From Candidatus Phytoplasma meliae (GTDB lineage Bacteria > Bacillota_I > Bacilli_A > Acholeplasmatales > Acholeplasmataceae), in assembly GCF_016876135.2 (NCBI RefSeq), contig NZ_JACAOD020000019.1, positions 1 to 8,320 on the forward strand: a DNA stretch of 8,320 nt, in the 5' to 3' direction. A program made the position numbers and the translations under genes. The notes under the pieces were generated by a model. It was not told the DNA's origin. It worked only from the letters and a program-made list of their open reading frames with translations, and did no database searches. Numbering within the stretch: position 1 is the first letter of the stretch; the number at the start of each line of letters is the position of its first letter. Positions 1 through 7,362 of this stretch are shown here, piece after piece.

Positions 1-1380
1 ATCATAGTTATTTGTGTTGTGGTAAACCACAAGAATAAAATAAAAAAAGAAGAAGACATAAAGAAACAAGAGGAAACTAAATTATTAGAAAAACAAAAAG
101 AAGATAAACAAAAAGAAGCAGAAATAAAGAGACAAGCAGAATTAAGAAAAGAACAAGCAATTAAAACATCACCTAAATTACCAACAGTTGGACACAATCA
201 AGATGGATCTATTAATAACATCATTGAATATAATCCAATAACAAATAAAAAAATTAAATTAACTGCATATAAAACAGTGAAAACAATTGCATACATTAAG
301 GAATTTGACGCACAAGAAAAACCCGAAAAAGAAACCCAAGAAAACTTTACCCCAGAACAACAAGAAACTGCATCCAAGTTATATCAACAATATGAAGAAC
401 AAGCTAAACAACAAGCGGAAAAAGAAGTGAAAGATAAACAACAAGCGGAAGAAGCAGCACAAACTTCACTAACAGTTGAACGAGAAGAGCAACAAAGAAA
501 AAAAGAAGAGAATAGGGAGGAATCAATAGAAGTATCATCAAGTGGTTCATCAGATTCCCAACAAGGAATGCGTGTTTATAAAAAAGGATTCCTTTTGTCG
601 AATTCGCAGACATTATCTCAATTAGAAATGAATCCCTTTGCAACAAGCTCATCCAATAATTCTTTTAAAAAAGAAGTATTTTCTCATGTAACTATCCCTT
701 TTGTTAATATGCATAATAGTAAAATGGATGCAACTAGAAGTCTTTGTGAAACTACGATTTCTGATGATAATCTTAAGAATCATGATTTAGGAGTTACTTC
801 GACTTGTGATCAATTACAATCTATTAATTCCAAGAGTTATATATTTACTCTTCGCAATGATATTAAATTCTCAGATAACCAATCAATAGCTATTAAGGAT
901 GTTTTGTTTAGTTTAGAGGAATTGAAAAAAGTACAAACAAAAAATAAATTAAAAATTGACGCTGTACCAAGTGAACCCAATAAAATGAAAGTATCTTTTG
1001 ATAATAATAAACCAAATCAACTATATACTTTATCGCAAACTATTTCATCTTTGAATGAAATTATTTTAGTACCGGAAGAAACTTATAATAATTCCTTATC
1101 TCAAGATACAGATGGAAAATCACGTTCTTCTTATGGTACAGATAATAATTATTTTACATCTTATGGACCTTATGTGGTTGAGATGTTTAATACCGACCAT
1201 TCTCTTTTCACCTTGACTAAAAATCCTCAATTTCAAGCAGCAGATATACACAATGATAAAATTGAAATTCATTTGTCAAATGACAAAGCTAAATTAGAAA
1301 AAGCTTTACAAGAAGGAACAATTCATGAGTATAACAATCGATATTATCCATTTAGAAACAATCAAACCTTATTTAGATGA
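1..1380 (+). CDS. Membrane-anchored coiled-coil / family 5 solute-binding protein, N-terminal part (5' partial, frameshifted)
   Basis: The frame is open to the window edge. The residues before the GTG at 19 (IIVICVVVNHKNK) look like the end of a membrane segment followed by a positive charge, and the GTG has no ribosome site, so the true start lies upstream. In order come a K/E/Q-rich coiled coil (about nt 37-165), one DUF2963-like unit (220-312), a second Q/E-rich coiled coil (about 340-510), a serine-rich linker, and the first half of an oligopeptide-type solute-binding domain. Diagnostic stretches are FTLRNDIKFSDNQS with DVLFSLEEL (about 844-921) and TSYGPYVVEMF (about 1156-1190). The family captures peptides outside the cell for an ABC importer. 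No transporter gene is visible here and the substrate is unknown. The frame ends in TGA at 1378-1380, mid-domain; the domain continues in the next frame. Family assignment is fairly sure, function in transport is inferred. Confidence 0.75.
   Translation: MIVICVVVNHKNKIKKEEDIKKQEETKLLEKQKEDKQKEAEIKRQAELRKEQAIKTSPKLPTVGHNQDGSINNIIEYNPITNKKIKLTAYKTVKTIAYIKEFDAQEKPEKETQENFTPEQQETASKLYQQYEEQAKQQAEKEVKDKQQAEEAAQTSLTVEREEQQRKKEENREESIEVSSSGSSDSQQGMRVYKKGFLLSNSQTLSQLEMNPFATSSSNNSFKKEVFSHVTIPFVNMHNSKMDATRSLCETTISDDNLKNHDLGVTSTCDQLQSINSKSYIFTLRNDIKFSDNQSIAIKDVLFSLEELKKVQTKNKLKIDAVPSEPNKMKVSFDNNKPNQLYTLSQTISSLNEIILVPEETYNNSLSQDTDGKSRSSYGTDNNYFTSYGPYVVEMFNTDHSLFTLTKNPQFQAADIHNDKIEIHLSNDKAKLEKALQEGTIHEYNNRYYPFRNNQTLFR
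220..312 (+). repeat. DUF2963-like repeat unit encoded within the solute-binding gene
   Basis: The translation IIEYNPITNKKIKLTAY followed by KTIAYIKEFD has the pattern of the phytoplasma-typical DUF2963 repeat (E-Y-[DN]-P-x-T-x-K-x-I-K-x-T-x-Y ... KTI-x-Y-I-x-E-[YF]-D). The next residues (AQEKPEKETQEN) look like the decayed start of a second unit. DUF2963 has no known function. The assignment rests on recall of the consensus. Confidence 0.6.
405..450 (+). repeat. 16-bp direct repeat with 30-bp period in coiled-coil region
   Basis: The 16-mer TAAACAACAAGCGGAA occurs at 405-420 and again at 435-450. The 30-bp period equals ten codons, giving KQQAEKEVKD / KQQAEEAAQT in the protein. This suggests an in-frame duplication that lengthened the coiled coil. 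Confidence 0.8.
1311..1317 (+). promoter_or_regulatory. Internal Shine-Dalgarno-like site before ATG 1325
   Basis: AGAAGGA lies 7 nt before the ATG at 1325, good spacing for a ribosome site. It could let ribosomes start the C-terminal half independently after the frame break, though it lies in coding sequence and purine-rich strings are common here. Confidence 0.35.
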
Positions 1381-2344
1381 GAGTAAGTATAAGATCGATT
1401 ATAAACAGTCTTTTGAAGGTGCACAAGATAATTCAAGAATGACTGTTTTATACTTTGATTTAGGGAAACAAACATCACAAGAAGGAGAAGCTCCTAATTA
1501 TACTACTAATCCTCTTTTAAGAAAAGCTATTTTTTATGTTATTAACCGAGAAAAGCTATTATCTGATTTTAATAAAAAGGCACCTTCTGAAGAAACCAAT
1601 ACTAAGAAAACAGTTTTTTATCATAAACCTATTGTAACTTTTTTACCTGATAACATTAAAATACCTTCTTATATGTATAGTGTTTATAATGATACAACTC
1701 AACATAAAACTAATTATTTTGAATTTATTAAAGATGGTTATCTTCAAGAAGCTCAAGATTTGTGGCAACAGTTTAAAGAAAGCACTTCTTTACAAACTCC
1801 TTTAAAATTAACACTTTATTATCCTACACAAGATAAAGCAATAGATTATCAATTGTTAGCTACATTAATTAAAGCTCAAATTGAGGGTGTTTTTGTTAAT
1901 GAGATAAATATTGATATAAAAGAGTTGCCAAACTTGACTTCGAATCCTATGATGGGATCACTAGGCAACCCACAAGAAAAAGCGGAATATAATAATTGCT
2001 TTAAAATAGATGATTTAAAATATACTCCTTCAAATAAACCATTTTTTATTTCTTTAGATAAGACCCAAAGTATCCAATTAGAATTAAGTGATTCTCAAAA
2101 AACATATTTAACACAAGCACATATTAACGCTGATTTTAGTAAACCAATAAAAATTTCTGATTTAGAAAGTGGTCAAGGAACAACAAAAAACATAATACCA
2201 AACCTAATCAAACAACCTTTTTCTCAAGATAAAGAAGAGTGTCTATTGACTATTTTGCAACAATTAGAAAAAAAATGTTATCAAGAAATGCGAAATATTC
2301 CTTTATTAAGAAAAATCAACCAAATAACTGTTGTTCGTAAATAA
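1325..2344 (+). CDS. Family 5 solute-binding domain, C-terminal part (downstream of frameshift)
   Basis: This frame continues the solute-binding domain of the preceding gene. It includes the family's conserved stretch NPLLRKAIFYVINREKLL (about 1508-1561) and ends with a typical tail, MRNIPLLRKINQITVVRK. Joining the frames near 1332-1341 gives TIHEYNIDIIHLE, a natural sequence for the domain (usual pattern GxIDI), so one extra base there would explain the split. The frame 2 stop at 1295-1297 and the frame 1 stop at 1378-1380 bound the shift. The ATG at 1325 has the Shine-Dalgarno-like AGAAGGA upstream but would give half a domain with no export signal. No further damage is seen. It may be a pseudogene fragment, a sequencing error or a separately translated piece. 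Confidence 0.7.
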   Translation: MSITIDIIHLETIKPYLDESKYKIDYKQSFEGAQDNSRMTVLYFDLGKQTSQEGEAPNYTTNPLLRKAIFYVINREKLLSDFNKKAPSEETNTKKTVFYHKPIVTFLPDNIKIPSYMYSVYNDTTQHKTNYFEFIKDGYLQEAQDLWQQFKESTSLQTPLKLTLYYPTQDKAIDYQLLATLIKAQIEGVFVNEINIDIKELPNLTSNPMMGSLGNPQEKAEYNNCFKIDDLKYTPSNKPFFISLDKTQSIQLELSDSQKTYLTQAHINADFSKPIKISDLESGQGTTKNIIPNLIKQPFSQDKEECLLTILQQLEKKCYQEMRNIPLLRKINQITVVRK

Positions 2345-2360
2345 AATAAGCTTTTACTCA

Positions 2361-2365
2361 AAGGA
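2361..2365 (+). promoter_or_regulatory. Ribosome binding site of ftsH
   Basis: AAGGA lies 9 nt before the ATG at 2375, supporting that start. The gene begins 30 nt after the solute-binding stop at 2344, with no terminator between, so cotranscription is likely. Confidence 0.7.
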
Positions 2366-2374
2366 TTCATAAGA

Positions 2375-4129
2375 ATGTTTAAAATTAATAAAAAAAATCT
2401 TTACATAATGTTATATGTTACTTTATTTCTGATTTTAGGTATGATTATTTGGGAATTAACCGATGATCATCATACTTCAGGTAAAAAAGTAAATAATAAT
2501 GAAATTGTACAGAAAATTAAAAAAAATGAAATTAAAGAAATTACATCAGAAGAATTAGGGAATAAATATTTTCAAGGAAATGTTTATAAAATCATTTGCC
2601 TTACTAAAGATAATAATTTAATTTATACTAAAATGAATAATACATATTTTACAAGTTTAGTACAAAATACTTTAATTGGACGTCATGATATTATTTATAA
2701 TAATGTTGAAAGTTCTTGGAATGCTAATATATTAAGAATTTTATTTAATATAATCCCTTTAATCTCTTCTATTATTTTCGTGTTTCATATCGCGATTACT
2801 ATTAGAAAACAATCTGGTAAATTAAATTCTAATCCTCTTATTTCTTCTAAACAAAAATCTAAATTTACTTTCAAAGATGTGGCAGGCAATGAAGAAGAAA
2901 AAGAAGAGATGCAAGAATTAATTGATTTCTTAAAAAATCCTTATAAATATGAAAAAATAGGAGCTTCTATTCCTAAAGGGGTTTTATTAGAAGGTCCACC
3001 TGGAACAGGAAAAACCTTACTTGCTAAAGCAGTAGCAGGAGAAGCAAGGGTCCCTTTTTATTCTGCATCAGGTTCAGAATTTGTTGAAATGTTTGTAGGA
3101 GTTGGCGCATCCCGCATCCGTAAATTATTTGAAGAGGTGAGAAATCATGCTCCTTGCGTCTTATTCGTTGATGAAATCGATGTTTTAGGAGGAAAAAGGG
3201 GTAGCGGCAATTTTGGCGGTTCGCAAGAAAAAGATCAAACCTTAAACCAACTTTTAACTGAAATGGATGGCTTTAATTCTTCTAAAGGAGTTTTAATTAT
3301 TGGAGCCACTAATAGAAAAGACATGCTAGATGCTGCTTTACTTCGTCCTGGTAGATTCGACCGCCAATTTACTGTTGGTTTGCCTGATGTCAAAGCAAGA
3401 GAGGCCATTTTAAAAGTGCATGCTAAAAACAAAAAGCTAGCTCAAGAAGTTGATTTATCACAAATTGCCAAACAAACTCCTTATATGAGTGGAGCTCAAC
3501 TTGCTTCTGTATTAAACGAAGCATCTATTTTAACAGTTCGCAATAATAAAACATTAATTACAAATGAAGAATTATATGAAGCTATAGATAGAGTGTTAAT
3601 GGGTCCTGCCAAAAAATCACGTAAATATGATGAAGATGAGAAAAAAATGGTTTCATATCATGAAGCAGGACATGCTGTCATTGGATTGAAATTGAAGCAT
3701 GCTCAAAAAGTCCAAAAAGTAACTATTATTCCTCGTGGTGATGCAGGTGGTTACAACTTAATGCTTCCTGAAAAAGAAACTTTCTTTTCTTCTAAAAAAC
3801 GTATGTTAGCTAATATCATCTCTTTTTTAGGAGGACGTGCAGCTGAAGAATTAATCTTTGATGATATTTCAAATGGTGCTTATGGTGATTTTAAATCTGC
3901 TACTCAAATTGCTACTCAAATGGTAACTAAACTTGGCATGAGCGAAATAGGCCCTGTCCAAGATACAGATAAAAAATCTGTTGATAGAGAAATTAAAAAT
4001 ATCATTGATACTTGCATGAAAGAAGCTAATAAGATTATCCAAGAAAACCAAGATTTACTTCATAAAATAGCTAATTTATTACTGAAAAAAGAAACTATTA
4101 CCAAAGAAGAAATTGATAAATTAGTTTAA
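2375..4129 (+). CDS. ftsH: ATP-dependent zinc metalloprotease FtsH (HflB)
   Basis: FtsH is a membrane-bound AAA+ hexamer that pulls misfolded membrane and short-lived cytoplasmic proteins through its pore and degrades them. Visible here are two membrane segments (about residues 9-27 and 119-143) flanking a short external domain, Walker A GPPGTGKT (207-214), pore motif MFVGVG, Walker B LFVDEID (D266, E267), the second region of homology with arginine fingers R327 and R330, the zinc site HEAGH (429-433) and the third zinc ligand D505 in [10 protein letters not shown]. All catalytic residues are present, so it should be active. At 584 residues it is shorter than the roughly 640 of E. coli FtsH, and the segment after GMSEIGPVQ lacks about 20-25 residues of the usual loop before the ID-E helix. 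Phytoplasmas often carry several hflB copies, some in mobile units, so this may be a paralogue rather than the housekeeping copy. Confidence 0.97.
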   Translation: MFKINKKNLYIMLYVTLFLILGMIIWELTDDHHTSGKKVNNNEIVQKIKKNEIKEITSEELGNKYFQGNVYKIICLTKDNNLIYTKMNNTYFTSLVQNTLIGRHDIIYNNVESSWNANILRILFNIIPLISSIIFVFHIAITIRKQSGKLNSNPLISSKQKSKFTFKDVAGNEEEKEEMQELIDFLKNPYKYEKIGASIPKGVLLEGPPGTGKTLLAKAVAGEARVPFYSASGSEFVEMFVGVGASRIRKLFEEVRNHAPCVLFVDEIDVLGGKRGSGNFGGSQEKDQTLNQLLTEMDGFNSSKGVLIIGATNRKDMLDAALLRPGRFDRQFTVGLPDVKAREAILKVHAKNKKLAQEVDLSQIAKQTPYMSGAQLASVLNEASILTVRNNKTLITNEELYEAIDRVLMGPAKKSRKYDEDEKKMVSYHEAGHAVIGLKLKHAQKVQKVTIIPRGDAGGYNLMLPEKETFFSSKKRMLANIISFLGGRAAEELIFDDISNGAYGDFKSATQIATQMVTKLGMSEIGPVQDTDKKSVDREIKNIIDTCMKEANKIIQENQDLLHKIANLLLKKETITKEEIDKLV

Positions 4130-4251
4130 TTATTAAAATAATATTACAAATAAAAAAAGAATTAAACTACAAAAACGAAAGCAGAAAGATTAAATCAAAA
4201 AATGAATAGTTTTAAAACATTTATAATAAAATACAAAAAAATGAAGAAAGA
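4130..4251 (+). promoter_or_regulatory. Intergenic leader with candidate -10 box (TATAAT at 4222-4227)
   Basis: This 122-nt A-rich gap separates ftsH from the restriction genes. TATAAT at 4222-4227 is a perfect -10 match 25 nt before the ATG at 4252, but no convincing -35 box lies 16-18 nt upstream, and TATAAT arises easily by chance in such AT-rich DNA. A five-codon reading frame (ATG 4241, MKKE, TGA 4253-4255) overlaps the next start as ATGA. A small palindrome ATTATT-AA-AATAAT follows the ftsH stop without a T run, so no terminator is claimed. Confidence 0.35.
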
Positions 4252-6147
4252 ATGAAAAAATCAATGGCTAATGAAAGAAAAACAGAGAATTTAGTAAGAA
4301 AGATGTTAAAACAATCTGGATATTATGATAACGAAAGCACGTTAATTGAAGAACAAAAATCAGATAATCCAAGAATAGATAAATTACTCCAAAAAGCTAG
4401 TAAAAGTGGTCGAGGAAAGGGATATCCTGATTTTATTATTTCTTTTTGTGGTGAATCTGATAAAATAATTTTAATAGAATGTAAAGCCGAAACTACAAAA
4501 CACGAAAGTAAAGATGGTAAACAATATAAAGATTATGCTGTGGATGGAGTTTTACTTTATGCTAGTTATTTTAAAGACGAATATAATGTAGTAGCGATTG
4601 CTGTAAGTGGGCAAAATGAAAGAGAACAACAAATATCTACTTTTTTATGGCTTAAAGAAAGTTACCGGCCTAAAGATATTCAAAATAAATTCATCCTTAA
4701 TTCCAAACAATTAACAGAACAATTAACACAACAAGCTAAACCTTTGAGAGAATCAGAATTGTTGAGTAAAGCAATTGAATACAATAATTTATTACATAAT
4801 TATGGGATTCCAGAAGTTGAAAGATGTACTGTTATTAGCTCTATTTTGTTATCTTTACAAGATAATGTTTTTATATATAGTTATAAGAATTATATAGAAA
4901 ATAAAGAACTTATGAAAGGGATGATAGATGCTTGTGAAAGAGTTTTGAAGAATGCACAAAAAGGTTTACAAGGTGCAAATCAACAAGAAAAAATTAAAGT
5001 TATTATTGCCGAATATTCGAAATATAAATATAATAAAACTTTAACTAAATCAGAAAAAATTGAAGATAAAAAAACCAAAAAAATCAAACCAAACACACTT
5101 TTAAAAGATTTAATCAAAGATATTCATGATAATATTTTACCTCATATTAAACACTATAATTTTGAGATTTTAGGTAAATTTTATACTCAATTTATTCGTT
5201 ATGCTGGTAGTGATGCTAAAACAGGTCTTGTTCTAACCCCTATTCACATAACAGATTTATTTTGCGATTTAGTAGATGTTCAAGCTAATGATGTGGTTTT
5301 GGATCCTTGTTGCGGAACAGGTGGTTTTTTAGTCTCTGCAATGAATGCCATGCTTAAAGATGCTAATGGTGATATTGAAAAACAAAAGAAAATTAAAAGC
5401 AATAATTTAATTGGTATTGAAAAAAGATCGGACATGTTTAGCCATGCTTGCTCTAATATGATCATGCGAGGAGATGGCAAAAGCAATATTTATCATGATG
5501 ATTTTTTTGATCTCGATAAAAAAACCGAATCAGACATTAAAGGAGAGGGTGTAACTCCCCAACCTAATATCAGTTTTTTAAATCCTCCTTATAGAAAAGG
5601 AGAGCATGACGAACAATTGCAATTTGTTGAAAAAGCATTAAGTTTTTTAAAAAAAGATGGAAAATGTGTTGCGATTTGCCAAATGAGTATGGCTTTAAAC
5701 ACTAAAGCTTTGGAAACAAAAAAACGTTTACTTCAAAATCATACTTTAGACGCTGTTTTATCAATGCCTACTGACCTCTTTCATCCAATTGCAGTTCCTA
5801 CTGTTGTTTTAATTTTTAAAGCTCATATTCCACATAATAGCAAAGTAAATACTTTTTTTGGTTATTATAAAAATGATGGCTTTATAAAACAAAAACACAA
5901 AGGACGATTAGATGTTAAAAAGGAATGGAATGATATCAAAGAGCAATGGTTGCATACTTATAGAAACAGAGAAAACACACCAGGTTTATCTGTTAATCAT
6001 CCTGTTAAATATAATGATGAATGGGTAGCTGAAGCTTATATGAAAACTGATTATACTACTTTAACAGACCAAGATTTTGTCAACAAAATCAAAGAATTAG
6101 TAGCTTTTGAATTTTTGAATAATAGTGATAATTATGAAATTAGTTAA
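4252..6147 (+). CDS. BcgI-like type IIB restriction-modification enzyme, A subunit (nuclease + N6-adenine methylase)
   Basis: One chain joins an endonuclease and a DNA methyltransferase; with the B subunit encoded next it would methylate adenines in a bipartite site using S-adenosylmethionine and cut unmodified DNA. The N-terminal domain has a PD-(D/E)xK site: PD at residues 59-60 and E76-C-K78 in ILIECKAE, with a conserved-type E13 before it. A helical region (about 150-300) leads to the methylase: motif I DPCCGTGGFL (351-360) and catalytic motif IV NPPY (444-447). The length of 631 fits BcgI A (about 640, from memory). No frameshift or lost motif is seen. Start choice is uncertain: ATG 4252 has AAGAAAG only 1 nt away, while ATG 4264 is 13 nt from it. 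Its 3' end overlaps the B gene. A bifunctional type I HsdM is less likely because of the fused nuclease and the absence of hsdR. Confidence 0.88.
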   Translation: MKKSMANERKTENLVRKMLKQSGYYDNESTLIEEQKSDNPRIDKLLQKASKSGRGKGYPDFIISFCGESDKIILIECKAETTKHESKDGKQYKDYAVDGVLLYASYFKDEYNVVAIAVSGQNEREQQISTFLWLKESYRPKDIQNKFILNSKQLTEQLTQQAKPLRESELLSKAIEYNNLLHNYGIPEVERCTVISSILLSLQDNVFIYSYKNYIENKELMKGMIDACERVLKNAQKGLQGANQQEKIKVIIAEYSKYKYNKTLTKSEKIEDKKTKKIKPNTLLKDLIKDIHDNILPHIKHYNFEILGKFYTQFIRYAGSDAKTGLVLTPIHITDLFCDLVDVQANDVVLDPCCGTGGFLVSAMNAMLKDANGDIEKQKKIKSNNLIGIEKRSDMFSHACSNMIMRGDGKSNIYHDDFFDLDKKTESDIKGEGVTPQPNISFLNPPYRKGEHDEQLQFVEKALSFLKKDGKCVAICQMSMALNTKALETKKRLLQNHTLDAVLSMPTDLFHPIAVPTVVLIFKAHIPHNSKVNTFFGYYKNDGFIKQKHKGRLDVKKEWNDIKEQWLHTYRNRENTPGLSVNHPVKYNDEWVAEAYMKTDYTTLTDQDFVNKIKELVAFEFLNNSDNYEIS

Positions 6148-7078
6148 ATTAAAAGATTTATTTGAAATCAAAAGAGGTGTTAATTTAATTTTTAGTAATT
6201 ATACTTTAGACAACAATGGTATTCCTTTTGTATCTAGGACAGGAAAAAATAATGGTATTTGTGGATATATAACTGAAATTAATAATATTATCCCAAACCC
6301 CGCTAATACTATTTCAGTGGCTAGTAGTGGTTCGGTAGGATCTGCTTTTTTACAAACAAAACCTTATTATAGTGGTAACGATATTTATGTTTTAACACCA
6401 CAAGCAAAAATGACAAAAGATGAAATGTTAGCTTATTGTGTATTCATTGAACATAATAAATATAAATATTCTTACGGAAGACAAATGAATAAAACTTTAA
6501 GAGAACTTTTAGTCCCTTCTTTTGCAGAAATGAAAAGCATAATTCCAAAAATAAAGACAAATAAATTAAAAAAAGATTCTTCAATTCATATTCGAATTAA
6601 TTTAAAAGATTGTAAATGGGAATACTTCCGACTTGAAACTATTTTTGATCAATTTGAAAGAGGAAAAGAAATTATTGCAAATTCAGATAATAAAGGAGAT
6701 ATTCCTTTAATTAGTTCTACGTCTTTAAATAACGGTGTTCATAGCAAAATTAATAATGGTAAAAAAATATTCAAAGCTCCTTGTATTACAGTAGCAAATA
6801 ATGGTAGCGTTTGTTCTTCTTTTTTTCAAAATCATAAATTTTATGCCACTTCTGATGTTACTGTTTTACAACACCAAAAATTAAATTTTTATAATGCTTG
6901 TTTTTTAATTACCATCTTAGAACAAGAAAAATATAGATTTAATTATGGAAGAAAATTTAGTAATACAAAAATGAAAAATTTAAAAATTAAATTACCAATT
7001 GATAACGAAGGGAAACTTAATTGGTGGTTTATGGAAAATTATATAAAATCACTTCCTTGTAGCAGTAATTTAAAATAA
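6134..7078 (+). CDS. BcgI-like restriction-modification specificity (B/S) subunit
   Basis: This subunit chooses the DNA sequence for the A subunit. It has two copies of one target-recognition domain, about residues 1-140 and 157-314, which align by eye: IPFVSRTGKNNG / IPLISSTSLNNG, SVASSGSVGSAFLQ / TVANNGSVCSSFFQ, and KYKYSYGRQMNKT / KYRFNYGRKFSNT. The C-terminus (WWFMENYIKSLPCSSNL) is a family hallmark and shows the protein is complete. The 314 residues are close to BcgI B (about 340, from memory). I prefer ATG 6134, which gives the typical opening MKLVKLKDLFEIKRG; a GTG at 6125 adds three residues. Neither has a clear ribosome site, and the gene overlaps the A gene stop by 14 nt, so translational coupling is likely. 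Two recognition domains imply a bipartite site that cannot be predicted here. Confidence 0.88.
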   Translation: MKLVKLKDLFEIKRGVNLIFSNYTLDNNGIPFVSRTGKNNGICGYITEINNIIPNPANTISVASSGSVGSAFLQTKPYYSGNDIYVLTPQAKMTKDEMLAYCVFIEHNKYKYSYGRQMNKTLRELLVPSFAEMKSIIPKIKTNKLKKDSSIHIRINLKDCKWEYFRLETIFDQFERGKEIIANSDNKGDIPLISSTSLNNGVHSKINNGKKIFKAPCITVANNGSVCSSFFQNHKFYATSDVTVLQHQKLNFYNACFLITILEQEKYRFNYGRKFSNTKMKNLKIKLPIDNEGKLNWWFMENYIKSLPCSSNLK

Positions 7079-7083
7079 TAATT

Positions 7084-7209
7084 GTGATAGATTTCGTATG
7101 TTATATTTTCTTAGGAATGATTGTTATTGAATATTTCATCTTTGATAAATGCATGGTTGCAGTTAGAAAAATTATTAAAGATAATAAAATTTCATTATTT
7201 AAAATATAA
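7084..7209 (+). CDS. Possible 41-residue membrane peptide
   Basis: A GTG at 7084 opens a short frame, closing with TAA at 7207-7209, whose product is one hydrophobic segment (VCYIFLGMIVIEYFIF) followed by a basic tail. It starts 6 nt after the specificity gene stop and ends exactly at the terminator stem, so it could be the last gene of the operon. There is no clear ribosome site for the GTG; an ATG at 7117 has AGGA directly against it, too close. I recognise no family. In DNA this AT-rich a hydrophobic 41-codon frame can arise by chance. Confidence 0.22.
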   Translation: MIDFVCYIFLGMIVIEYFIFDKCMVAVRKIIKDNKISLFKI

Positions 7210-7273
7210 AAAAACAAGTAAAACAATCATATATAAAGATTATATGAGTATAAAACTTGTTTTTTTTTTTTTT
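7208..7273 (+). terminator. Rho-independent terminator with nested hairpins and T14 tract
   Basis: The outer arms are AAAACAAGT (7211-7219) and ACTTGTTTT (7255-7263), extendable with more A-T pairs. The inner arms are TCATATA (7227-7233) and TATATGA (7241-7247), with a 7-nt loop. Fourteen T residues follow (7260-7273). It most likely ends the ftsH/restriction transcript; its A run on the other side means it might also work on the opposite strand. Confidence 0.75.
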
Positions 7274-7283
7274 GGTGTATAAT
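7257..7283 (+). promoter_or_regulatory. Candidate promoter overlapping the terminator, with T tract in the spacer
   Basis: TATAAT at 7278-7283 is a perfect -10 box. TTGTTT at 7257-7262 is a passable -35 box at 15 nt spacing, and most of the spacer is the T tract of the terminator. The start of transcription would fall near 7290, giving a leader of about 70 nt before the ATG at 7363. Base composition makes chance matches likely, but the position between a terminator and the next gene supports it. Confidence 0.45.
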
Positions 7284-7344
7284 TGTAATTAATAGCTATT
7301 TATTTATAGAAATCAATAGTTATTAAAAAAATAAAAATACTGTT

Positions 7345-7351
7345 AGAGAGG
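7345..7351 (+). promoter_or_regulatory. Ribosome binding site of the 49-residue membrane peptide
   Basis: AGAGAGG lies 11 nt before the ATG at 7363. A second purine string, AAGAAGG (7356-7362), touches the ATG and is too close to be the main site. Together they support real translation of this short frame. Confidence 0.5.
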
Positions 7352-7362
7352 CTTAAAGAAGG

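Noticed and set aside
404..652. Minus-strand open frame of 82 codons with leucine-rich product
   Set aside because: It is the complement of the Q/E/K-rich coiled-coil codons of the plus-strand gene, which read as L/F/S in reverse. It has no ribosome site or family features.
1325..1345. Programmed ribosomal frameshift in the solute-binding gene
   Set aside because: The shift is +1 (or -2), and I see no classic slippery heptamer or structured stimulator. A mutation or sequencing error is simpler.
3235..4051. Minus-strand open frames inside ftsH (3235-3432 and 3869-4051)
   Set aside because: Both lie wholly under conserved FtsH motifs, and their products resemble nothing; they are antisense shadows.
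1..4129. Whole left region as part of a phytoplasma potential mobile unit
   Set aside because: An hflB copy is suggestive, but no tra5 transposase, dnaB, dnaG, tmk, ssb, himA or sigma-factor gene is visible, so the claim is not supported.
4127..4145. Palindrome ATTATT-AA-AATAAT as an ftsH terminator
   Set aside because: It has a two-base loop, only A-T pairs and no T run after it. Such palindromes are expected by chance in this DNA.
5280..5486. Minus-strand open frame of 68 codons under methylase motif I
   Set aside because: It is opposite the conserved DPCCGTGGF region of the A subunit and has no start signal or recognisable product.
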